A DNA stretch of 46,406 bases from JALCOL01 sp022649665 (GTDB lineage Bacteria > Bacillota > Bacilli > Lactobacillales > Enterococcaceae): NCBI GenBank assembly GCA_030372335.1, contig JAUDCW010000018.1. One strand, given 5' to 3'. Shown here piece after piece: positions 8,446 through 15,420 of the stretch. The stretch's first letter is position 1. Each line of letters begins with the position of its first letter. The position numbers and the translations under genes are program-made. The notes below the pieces were generated by a model that did no database searches, was not told the DNA's origin, and saw nothing but the letters and a program-made list of their open reading frames with translations.

Positions 8446-9798
8446 ATGAAATCTTTTGATTTGATCGTAATCGGCGCCGGAAGCGGCGGGATCGCAACGG
8501 CGAATCGCGCGGCGGCTTATGGGGCGAAAGTGCTGCTGGTCGAAGCCCGCGAACTGGGCGGAACGTGTGTGAATGTTGGCTGTGTGCCGAAAAAAGTGAC
8601 GTGGCAGGCGGCTAATTTGAATGAGACGCTCCATGACCATCTGGAAGAGTACGGTTTTTATGCGGAAAATGCGACTTTGGAGTTTGAACAGCTGGTGAAA
8701 GCGCGCGATGAATACATCGCGCGTCTTCATCAGATCTACCGCAAAAATCTGACGAAAAACAATGTCACGCTTGTTCACGGTTACGGCAAATTGGTCGAGC
8801 CGCATCTCGTCAGCGTGAACGATGAATTGTACGAAGCGCCGCACATCCTGATCGCTACTGGCGGCCGGCCGCGCGAGCTTGATATCCCGGGAAAAGAACT
8901 TCTGTTGTCTTCAGAAGGCTTTTTCAAAATGAAAAAGCTCCCTAAGCGGGTTGCGGTATTCGGCGGCGGGTATATCGGCGCTGAATTGGCGGGGATCTTT
9001 GCTGCTTTCGGTGTCCAGACGTCGTGGATCTATCCCCATCTGCTGCCGCTCAAGCGTTTTGACAAAATGCTCGCGGAAAATCTGGTCGAGGATTATCGCC
9101 AAAAAGGAATGACGCTTTATCCGGAAAGCAAATTAGCGAAACTCGAAAAAACACCGCAAGGGATCCGCGTAACTTTGACAGACGGTAGTGAAATCTTGGT
9201 CGATCAAGTTTTCAGCGGGGCGGGACGTTTGCCGAATACCGACCGCTTGGGACTGGAAAACGCAGGTGTCGAAGTCGACAGCCGCGGCCATATCCAAGTC
9301 GATGAATATCAGAATACGACTGCTTCCGGGATCTATGCAGTCGGCGACAACATCGGCAAGCTGGATTTGACACCAGTTGCGATCGCAGCCGGCCGCCAGC
9401 TCGCTGAACGTTTATTCAACGGCAAGGAAAACGCCCGGATCGATTATGACAACGTACCGACCGTTCTTTTCACCCATCCAGCGATCGCTTCAGCTGGTAT
9501 GAGCGAAGCAGATGCCGAAAAGAAATACGGCAAAGAAGCACTCAAAATCTATCATAGCCGCTTTACACCGATGTTTTACGCGCTTTCCGATCCGCTCAAA
9601 CAAGAAAAATGCGAAATGAAGCTGATCTGTGCCGGCAAGGAAGAAAAAGTCGTCGGGATCCATGCGATCGGTCTGGGTGTCGATGAGATGCTGCAAGGCT
9701 TTGCCGTCGCTCTCAAAATGGGCGCGACAAAAGCAGATTTCGACCAAACGATCGCGATCCATCCGACGGGGAGCGAAGAATTTGTAACGATGCGTTAA
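8446..9798 (+). CDS. gor: Glutathione-disulfide reductase-type flavoprotein
   Basis: A 450-residue class I pyridine nucleotide-disulfide oxidoreductase. FAD-binding GAGSGG is near residue 11; the redox pair CVNVGC is at about 41-46; the second Rossmann motif GGGYIGAE is near 173; the second FAD motif YAVGD is near 297; and the C-terminal HPTGSEE supplies the catalytic His-Glu. This fits glutathione reductase, which keeps glutathione reduced using NADPH. In the loop after the second Rossmann motif, the Arg that usually holds the NADPH 2'-phosphate seems replaced (YPHLLPLKRFD), so cofactor choice is uncertain. AGGAGG precedes the ATG. dmkA starts 13 bases after its stop codon, tying it to the EET region. 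Confidence 0.88.
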   Translation: MKSFDLIVIGAGSGGIATANRAAAYGAKVLLVEARELGGTCVNVGCVPKKVTWQAANLNETLHDHLEEYGFYAENATLEFEQLVKARDEYIARLHQIYRKNLTKNNVTLVHGYGKLVEPHLVSVNDELYEAPHILIATGGRPRELDIPGKELLLSSEGFFKMKKLPKRVAVFGGGYIGAELAGIFAAFGVQTSWIYPHLLPLKRFDKMLAENLVEDYRQKGMTLYPESKLAKLEKTPQGIRVTLTDGSEILVDQVFSGAGRLPNTDRLGLENAGVEVDSRGHIQVDEYQNTTASGIYAVGDNIGKLDLTPVAIAAGRQLAERLFNGKENARIDYDNVPTVLFTHPAIASAGMSEADAEKKYGKEALKIYHSRFTPMFYALSDPLKQEKCEMKLICAGKEEKVVGIHAIGLGVDEMLQGFAVALKMGATKADFDQTIAIHPTGSEEFVTMR

Positions 9799-9811
9799 GG
9801 GAGCGTTTGGC

Positions 9812-10765
9812 ATGAAGGTGAAGGATTTTTTGAAATTTGTGGAGATCCAGACGAAGCTGGCAAGTTTATGCCCGTTTCTTTTGGGGATCGCGTTTTCGAC
9901 AAGTTATTTTAAAATGGTCCATTGGGGCTATATGATTTTGTTTTTTATCGCGATGTTCTTGTTCGACATGGCAACGACCGCGATCAATAATTCGATGGAT
10001 TATCTGAAAGCGCGTGATGAAAAGTATCGGCAGCAAGAAAATATTTTAGGACAGGCGCATATTTCACTGCGCTTAGCGCGCAATTTGATCTTTGCGATGG
10101 TGATCCCGGCGCTTATGATCGGATTGTACTTGAGCATTCAGACTGGCTGGCTCCTGCTATTGATCGGGGCAGCGTGCTGTTTCATCGGCGTCTTTTATAC
10201 TTTTGGTCCGGTGCCGCTCTCGCGGATGCCGCTTGGCGAGGTGTTTAGCGGATTTACGATGGGTCTCGGGATTTTTGCGATGGTGATCTATTTGAATACG
10301 TTCCAAGCGAAAATCTTCTATTTGTCCCTCGCTTGGCCGAACTTTTCATTGAGCGGAGTCCTGCCGGCAGTATTTGCGATCATTCTTGCTTCGCTTCCGA
10401 TCGTCGCTTCGATCGCCAACATCATGCTGGCGAATAATATGCGGGATCTGGAAACCGATATCAATAACCACCGCTTCACGCTTGTCTTTTATATCGGGCG
10501 TGATTGGGGGCGGCGTTTATTTTCTGCGCTGGCGCTTTTGCCGTACCTGTTGTTTTTAGCAGGCTGGATCTTTCAAGTATACAGCTGGCCGATCTTGCTG
10601 ACTTGGCTGACTTTGCCGTTGATGAAGAAAAACTTGCTCGAGTATCGCGCGCTTTTGCCGCAACCTCAGAGTTTCGGGATCGCGATCAAAAACTTGCTGC
10701 TGATCAATGGCAGCTACTTGATCGCGCTGTGTCTTGAGATCCTGCTGCAAGTTTTGAGAAAATAA
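9812..10765 (+). CDS. dmkA: UbiA-type prenyltransferase DmkA (1,4-dihydroxy-2-naphthoate prenyltransferase)
   Basis: A 317-residue membrane enzyme of the UbiA family with about eight or nine transmembrane segments. The two Asp-rich motifs that bind the prenyl diphosphate are visible: NNSMDYLKARD near residue 58 and DLETDINNH near 211. It should join a polyprenyl chain to 1,4-dihydroxy-2-naphthoate, giving demethylmenaquinone, the EET quinone. It is menA-like. The name DmkA is used because eetA, eetB, dmkB, ndh2, pplA and an apbE-type gene lie close by. It is the last gene of the U32-U32-gor-dmkA operon and converges on dmkB across a shared terminator. No methyltransferase (menG) or earlier men genes are in the window. 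Confidence 0.87.
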   Translation: MKVKDFLKFVEIQTKLASLCPFLLGIAFSTSYFKMVHWGYMILFFIAMFLFDMATTAINNSMDYLKARDEKYRQQENILGQAHISLRLARNLIFAMVIPALMIGLYLSIQTGWLLLLIGAACCFIGVFYTFGPVPLSRMPLGEVFSGFTMGLGIFAMVIYLNTFQAKIFYLSLAWPNFSLSGVLPAVFAIILASLPIVASIANIMLANNMRDLETDINNHRFTLVFYIGRDWGRRLFSALALLPYLLFLAGWIFQVYSWPILLTWLTLPLMKKNLLEYRALLPQPQSFGIAIKNLLLINGSYLIALCLEILLQVLRK

Positions 10766-10774
10766 AAGCCGCAA

Positions 10775-10812
10775 AAAAAACGCTAAAATCCTCACGGGTT
10801 TTGGCGTTTTTT
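10775..10812. terminator. Bidirectional terminator between dmkA and dmkB
   Basis: Seventeen-base arms (10775-10791 and 10796-10812) pair fully with two G-U wobbles around a 4-base loop. A runs on the left and T runs on the right make it usable by both converging genes. Confidence 0.88.
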
Positions 10813-10846
10813 ACGTTGAAGGATGCTTTAAAAATTGCGCGCATCA

Positions 10847-11830
10847 CTAATAGTTGCGGGTCAAGATCTTTGGCAAAATATCTAAAAGGATCGCGGTCGT
10901 TTGAGTCTGCGGCAGTTTACGGATCTCTGCCAGTGCCAGATCAGTATATTTTTTGGCAAGAGTGCGGGCCCGCTCATTGGCAGTGGTCGTGCTGATGATG
11001 CGCGCGATCTGAGCGGCTTCATTTTCAGTGATCGCTTCTTTTTTCTGCAAAAGCGGCTGCAAGGCGGCCGGATTTTCGTCTAAGGCATAAAGAAGCGGCA
11101 GACTGTAGACTCCTTGCCGGACGTCTTCGAGGACCGGCTTGCCGATTTGAGCGGCCGTCTCTTGATAATCCAAAAGATCGTCAACGATCTGAAAGGCCAT
11201 CCCGATATTTTCACCGATTTTTCGTGCCGATTTGCCGATCGTTTCCGGCGCGTCATTTTCATAAGCGCCTAAAAAACAGCTCAAAGCAAAAAGTTCAGCG
11301 GTCTTGCCTTGGATATTCTTTAAATAGTCGCCGATCGTCTGATGCAGACGGAAGCGCTCCTCATTTTGACCGATCTCGCCGATCAGGATCTTTTCCATGC
11401 TATCGGTGTTCATTTCGACACTTTTCAAGGTGGAAGCATATTTTGCCAGCAGTTTGAAACACGCTGCGAATAAATAATCACCGGCATAAACGGCGATCCG
11501 GTTGCCGAAACGGTTTTTGATCGTCGGTGATCCGCGGCGCAATGCCGACTCGTCAACAATGTCGTCATGGATCAGCGTTGCATTGTGCAAGATCTCCAAA
11601 CTCGCCGCCAGTGCATATATTTTTTCGTTCAGCGGCTCGCGGCCGTAGTGCGCGAACAGCAGACAAAACGCCGGACGCAGCATTTTGCCGCCGCTTTCAG
11701 TCAGCATTTCGCGGATCGCTTTTTGAACTTCAGGATCAGGAATCTTGATCGTGTCATCGATCAATTCAGCTGCACGGCCAAGCTCCGTTTGCACGACCGG
11801 ATAAGGATCCCAAAATGGATGGATTTTCAT
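10847..11830 (-). CDS. dmkB: Polyprenyl diphosphate synthase DmkB
   Basis: A 327-residue trans-isoprenyl diphosphate synthase. The first Asp-rich motif HDDIVDE and the second FQIVDDLLDY are both intact, as needed to bind magnesium and extend the allylic chain. It should make the long prenyl tail used by DmkA. The start overlaps the eetB stop (ATGA), with AAAGGAGT before it, so it is translationally coupled as the third gene of the eetA-eetB-dmkB operon. Chain length cannot be judged from sequence. It could be called heptaprenyl diphosphate synthase component II (hepT); the operon favours a dedicated EET quinone role. Confidence 0.88.
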   Translation of the reverse strand: MKIHPFWDPYPVVQTELGRAAELIDDTIKIPDPEVQKAIREMLTESGGKMLRPAFCLLFAHYGREPLNEKIYALAASLEILHNATLIHDDIVDESALRRGSPTIKNRFGNRIAVYAGDYLFAACFKLLAKYASTLKSVEMNTDSMEKILIGEIGQNEERFRLHQTIGDYLKNIQGKTAELFALSCFLGAYENDAPETIGKSARKIGENIGMAFQIVDDLLDYQETAAQIGKPVLEDVRQGVYSLPLLYALDENPAALQPLLQKKEAITENEAAQIARIISTTTANERARTLAKKYTDLALAEIRKLPQTQTTAILLDILPKILTRNY

Positions 11831-12393
11831 AGATTCAACTCCTTTCGCAAGGCCAGTGCATTTGGATCATCAGTGCGCAAATGCTTCTGGAGTTCTCTGA
11901 CATGGCGGAACAAATAATTTGCGGCAATCCCGAGCGCGATGCCGGCGATTAGGCCGATGAGCGACATAAACGGCAAATAATACATGACGGTCGTCGTCTC
12001 GGCGATCAGCGATGCCATCAGCAGCTGCCCGACATTGTGCAGGAAACCACCGACAGCACTGATCCCGACCAGACTGATCCGCTTGGCGCCCAATTGTTTG
12101 ACCAGCAGCATCCCAAAATAGCTCAAAAGCGCGCCAGTGATGCTGTATAAAAAAGTCGAAGCAGTTCCGCCTAAGAGCGTTGTCAAAATGACGCGCATCC
12201 AAACGAGCAGAAAGCTTTCGCGTTTTTTCATTGTAAAAAGCGCGATCAAAGTGATCAGATTAGGCAGCCCCAGTTTAGCACCCGGGGCGAAAGCGAATGG
12301 AAAAGGGATCAGCTGCTCAATGATCCCGAGAACAACAGCTTGGGCAGTTAAAAGCGCAATGAATAAAACTTGTTTGAGCGGGGTCTTCATCAT
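11827..12393 (-). CDS. eetB: EET membrane protein EetB (Gx transporter / HepS1-like)
   Basis: A 188-residue integral membrane protein with about five hydrophobic segments. It resembles the 'Gx transporter' or 'heptaprenyl diphosphate synthase component I' family, which is ECF S-component-like. In Listeria-type EET loci this protein is proposed to help move electrons from membrane quinone to the outside; that role is genetic and not biochemical. It begins at the overlapping TGATG with eetA and ends in a 4-base overlap with dmkB, so the three are coupled. The eetA/eetB names for the two families are from recall. Confidence 0.82.
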   Translation of the reverse strand: MMKTPLKQVLFIALLTAQAVVLGIIEQLIPFPFAFAPGAKLGLPNLITLIALFTMKKRESFLLVWMRVILTTLLGGTASTFLYSITGALLSYFGMLLVKQLGAKRISLVGISAVGGFLHNVGQLLMASLIAETTTVMYYLPFMSLIGLIAGIALGIAANYLFRHVRELQKHLRTDDPNALALRKELNL

Positions 12394-12800
12394 CAGTAGA
12401 TCACCTCATCTGCCGGCGCTTGATCGCTTGCGCGGATCTCGACGACCAGTTTATGCGGCAGACAGACGATGCTCTCACCGCTTTTTGCGATCCAGCCTTT
12501 GCGTACGCAGATCTGGTCGCGGCAGTTGGCTTCTTTGATGCGCACGCGCTGATCTTTGATTTCGATCAAATTTTCATCACCATCTTTGGCACGGTACAAA
12601 TAGGTTTGATTTTCATTCAGCAGGAGCCGTTTTTTGATTTTTCCGTCAGCACGGATGACGACTTCCGCCGGCTGCGCGGGTTTATCTTTGGTGTAGATCA
12701 TCCAGCCGAACGGCGCGACTGACACTAAGGCGATCAAGACGATCAAGATCAGATCCCACCGTTTGATGCCGTATTTTTCGAATAATCGTTTTTTCTTCAT
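12393..12800 (-). CDS. eetA: EET protein EetA (membrane-anchored NusG domain II protein)
   Basis: A 135-residue protein with one N-terminal membrane segment (about 17-36) and an extracytoplasmic NusG domain II-type beta domain. Motifs CRDQICVRKGW and GESIVCLPHKL are characteristic, including three cysteines near 94, 99 and 114. Such proteins are the small conserved partner of EetB in flavin-based EET loci, with a proposed electron-transfer role. The ATG at 12800 is chosen because AGAGG lies 6 bases before it and a membrane anchor follows; a longer frame up to 12950 has no supporting ribosome site. It is first in the eetA-eetB-dmkB operon, divergent from the YfhO-like gene. A cre-like sequence lies upstream. 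Confidence 0.83.
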   Translation of the reverse strand: MKKKRLFEKYGIKRWDLILIVLIALVSVAPFGWMIYTKDKPAQPAEVVIRADGKIKKRLLLNENQTYLYRAKDGDENLIEIKDQRVRIKEANCRDQICVRKGWIAKSGESIVCLPHKLVVEIRASDQAPADEVIY

Positions 12801-12857
12801 ATCGAACCTCTTTATCAGTATGCTTTTCATTTTATCATAAGTCCAGACGGGAAGAGT

Positions 12858-12871
12858 TGAAAGCGTCATCC
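12858..12871 (+). promoter_or_regulatory. cre-like sequence in the eetA upstream region
   Basis: TGAAAGCGTCATCC matches the cre consensus TGWAARCGYTWNCW at 12 of 14 positions. It overlaps a weak candidate -35 (TTTCAA, minus strand) 17 bases from a TATGAT -10 for eetA. The intergenic region 12801-12966 serves both eetA and the divergent YfhO-like gene. TTGACA at 12927-12932 could be part of the plus-strand promoter, but no well-spaced -10 follows. Confidence 0.35.
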
Positions 12872-12966
12872 TTTCGGTTTTTTTCCAGCATATGGTATCC
12901 TCTAAGAGGAATGGTGCGTTCCGCATTTGACATAAAAATAATAATTCCAAAAAGGGAGGGGATCAC

Positions 12967-14682
12967 TTGCTGGCGCGTCTGAAAAAAGTCAGTCCGATCC
13001 TGCTGCTGCTTTTAGCAGCACTGGCTCTTGTGCTGCCGCAGCTGTTCATGCACAAAATGATTTTAGGGTCGGATGCTTTATTTCATTTTAATCGCTTTTA
13101 TGATACCGCGATGCAGCTCAAAGATGGAAATTTTCAATACTTTATTTCGATGTACGGCTTTCAGCAATCGGCCCGCATCGTGAATCCTTTTTATGGACCT
13201 TTTTTCAGCTACTTTCAAGGAGTACTTGTTTTGCTCAGCGGCAGCTGGTTTCGCTATCAAGTGCTCTCTAATTTTGTTTTGTTTTTGATCGCGGCTTTTT
13301 CAATGTACGCTCTCTTGCGCAAAGCACGGGTCGATCAAGGGATCAGCGCTGCGATCGCGATTTTTTATTTGACGACTTTTGCGATCCAGTACTGGGTGAT
13401 CCGTCAAGGATTCAGCGCATGGGGGGCTGCTTTGATGCCGCTGTGCCTGTTTCCGATCCTTGATCTGGCGGAGCGGAAAACGATCCACCCGCTGGCCCTT
13501 GGTTTTTTTACGGCACTGATGGCGCAGACCCATATGCTGACAAGCCTGTTTTTGATAATGGCTTATATTCCTTATTTTCTTTATGCTTTTTTCAGCAGCC
13601 CGGCGCGACTTGCGCTTGTGAAAAAACTGTTTCAAGCAATTGCTTTCTTTTTTCTTTTTACAATGAACTTGTGGGTCAGCTTTTTTTATTTGTATCGTAA
13701 AAATTCGATTTTAGCTCCTTTTATCAATCAGGACATGGCGGATAATACGATCACCGGTACCAGCAGTCATTGGGTCGCAACGCCGCCGGTTTTTTTCTGG
13801 GTCCTTATCGGCGGCGGGGTCTTGCTGATCTATTTGCTGCTCGCTAAAAAGACTGTTACTCCGCTGACAAGGATCACTTTGGGGACTTCATTCGCGTTTT
13901 TGATTTTATCGACTTCGCTTGTGCCGTGGCAATATCTGCTGGATCAAAAATTGAAGCTTGTTGAATTGATCCAATTTCCTTTTCGCTTTTTTTATCCGGC
14001 GATTTTACTTTTTTTGCTGATCTTCGGCTTGCTTTCACGCGCGCTGAATCACACGGAAATGCTGCGCGGCGTGCGGGTGATTTTTCAGCTGGCCGCGCTC
14101 GTCGCCCTCACGCAATGCATGATGACTTCGATCGATACGCTGAAGCGCTGGGACGCTTCACAAAATTATACTAAAATGGGGAAACATGTCTTCTTCAGTG
14201 AGGTGCCGGCGGAAGAAATCAAAAAGTCTTTCTTTTCGCCGGATCTTTCAAAATCGCTCGCGTTGGTGCAAAAGGCAACGCCGGACTATCTGCCGGTCGA
14301 CCCGACGTTCAAGCAGAATAAATATAAAGCTTATCAGGAATGGATCATCGATGAAGATCAAGGATTCCAAAAGGAAGTGCATGACCATCAGTTGGTGATC
14401 CAGTGGCAGGGAGACGCGGAAAAGTGGCGTGCGCTCCCGGTGATCGTCTATTCGCGAACCAAGCTTGTTTTGAACGGGACACCGCTCAAGCAGCCGATCA
14501 AAACCGCGATCGGCTCGCTGATCGTCGAACAAAAGGATGGCAAGAATAATTTGAAGATTTCTTATGCGATGCCGCGGGTCGTGCTGGTGAGCCTTTTGAT
14601 TTCTGCAGCCGCGCTCACTTCGGGAGGTGCGGCGTTGATCGCTGCTCGTTTGAACCGCTGCCGCAAAAAGCGAAGGGAGTGA
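12967..14682 (+). CDS. YfhO-like polytopic membrane protein of unknown function
   Basis: A 571-residue protein with about eleven or twelve transmembrane segments, the last near residues 540-562. An early extracytoplasmic loop contains GSDALFHFNRFYD, as in GT-C type glycosyltransferases and the YfhO/'6-pyruvoyl-tetrahydropterin synthase-related' membrane family. A soluble C-terminal region (about 400-535) precedes the final segment. A lipid-linked sugar transferase role is the family expectation, not shown here. The start is TTG with GGGAGGGG 5 bases upstream. It diverges from eetA, and the TMEM175-like gene follows 6 bases later, so the pair forms an operon inside the EET locus. No link to electron transfer can be read from the sequence. 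Confidence 0.7.
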   Translation: MLARLKKVSPILLLLLAALALVLPQLFMHKMILGSDALFHFNRFYDTAMQLKDGNFQYFISMYGFQQSARIVNPFYGPFFSYFQGVLVLLSGSWFRYQVLSNFVLFLIAAFSMYALLRKARVDQGISAAIAIFYLTTFAIQYWVIRQGFSAWGAALMPLCLFPILDLAERKTIHPLALGFFTALMAQTHMLTSLFLIMAYIPYFLYAFFSSPARLALVKKLFQAIAFFFLFTMNLWVSFFYLYRKNSILAPFINQDMADNTITGTSSHWVATPPVFFWVLIGGGVLLIYLLLAKKTVTPLTRITLGTSFAFLILSTSLVPWQYLLDQKLKLVELIQFPFRFFYPAILLFLLIFGLLSRALNHTEMLRGVRVIFQLAALVALTQCMMTSIDTLKRWDASQNYTKMGKHVFFSEVPAEEIKKSFFSPDLSKSLALVQKATPDYLPVDPTFKQNKYKAYQEWIIDEDQGFQKEVHDHQLVIQWQGDAEKWRALPVIVYSRTKLVLNGTPLKQPIKTAIGSLIVEQKDGKNNLKISYAMPRVVLVSLLISAAALTSGGAALIAARLNRCRKKRRE

Positions 14683-14688
14683 ATCAGC

Positions 14689-15339
14689 ATGAAGACAGAC
14701 CGAGTACAGGCATTCAGTGACGGGATCTATGCGATTTTGATCACGATTTTGGTTTTGCAATTCGTCGTGCCCGATTATACAGCCGGGCATTTGCAAGCGG
14801 CGGTTTTTGCACAATGGCCGATTCTTTTTACTTATGTGCTTTCTTTTTCGTATATCGGTGTATTGTGGCTGTTTCATCATGATCTTTTTGCGCATCTTGC
14901 GCGGACGACCGCGATGCTGAATGTGCTGAATATGGGCTCGCTGTTTTTCGTCACCTTGATGACCTATGCGACCAGCTTATTCGCTGAAGCGATCACTCAT
15001 CAAAACATGGCGGACAAGCGCTTTGCGTTTGCGCTGTATGCGCTCTTGGAATTTTTGATCTCGGCTTCGTATTATGTGCTTTACAGCTATTTGCTGCGGC
15101 ATCAAAGACTGTTGGCCAAGTCTCAAGAATATGCTTATTTTTCTCATTTGAAATATTCGCCGCTTCTCGGGGCATCGATCTATCTGGTAGCTTTTATTGC
15201 TTCATTTTTCAGTACGGTCATCAGTTTGATCTTTATCGTGAGCGGGATCTTGTTCCACTTTGCCGCTTACTGGCGGGCCAGTAAAGTCGGCCGAAAAACG
15301 CGTGTCAGAGAAAGTGAGATCCCCAAAAAGAAGTTGTAG
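14689..15339 (+). CDS. TMEM175/DUF1211-family potassium channel-like membrane protein
   Basis: A 216-residue protein with six predicted membrane segments. It begins with RVQAFSDGIYAI, the diagnostic R...FSD motif of the TMEM175 family; bacterial members form potassium-selective leak channels as tetramers. The ATG lies 6 bases after the upstream stop with GGGAG before it, so it is co-transcribed with the YfhO-like gene. A potassium channel beside respiratory genes could affect membrane potential, but that is speculation. It ends at a shared palindromic terminator opposite ndh2. Confidence 0.82.
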   Translation: MKTDRVQAFSDGIYAILITILVLQFVVPDYTAGHLQAAVFAQWPILFTYVLSFSYIGVLWLFHHDLFAHLARTTAMLNVLNMGSLFFVTLMTYATSLFAEAITHQNMADKRFAFALYALLEFLISASYYVLYSYLLRHQRLLAKSQEYAYFSHLKYSPLLGASIYLVAFIASFFSTVISLIFIVSGILFHFAAYWRASKVGRKTRVRESEIPKKKL

Positions 15340-15366
15340 CAAAGCCGGAAAAAATTTCGGGGTACT

Positions 15367-15420
15367 GCTGAATCAAAAAAGATGGGAACGCGGCCGCGTT
15401 CCCATCTTTTTTGATTCAGC
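15367..15420. terminator. 54-bp perfect palindrome, bidirectional terminator
   Basis: Two 27-base arms are exact complements with no unpaired loop; the centre is GCGGCCGC. Each side carries an AAAAAA or TTTTTT tract, so it can end both the TMEM175-like gene (plus) and ndh2 (minus). It covers the last codon and the stop codon of ndh2 (15416-15418). Confidence 0.92.

Noticed and set aside
12801..12950. N-terminal extension of eetA up to 12950
   Set aside because: It would fill the divergent promoter region and has no ribosome site. The shorter form starts with a membrane anchor and has AGAGG correctly placed.
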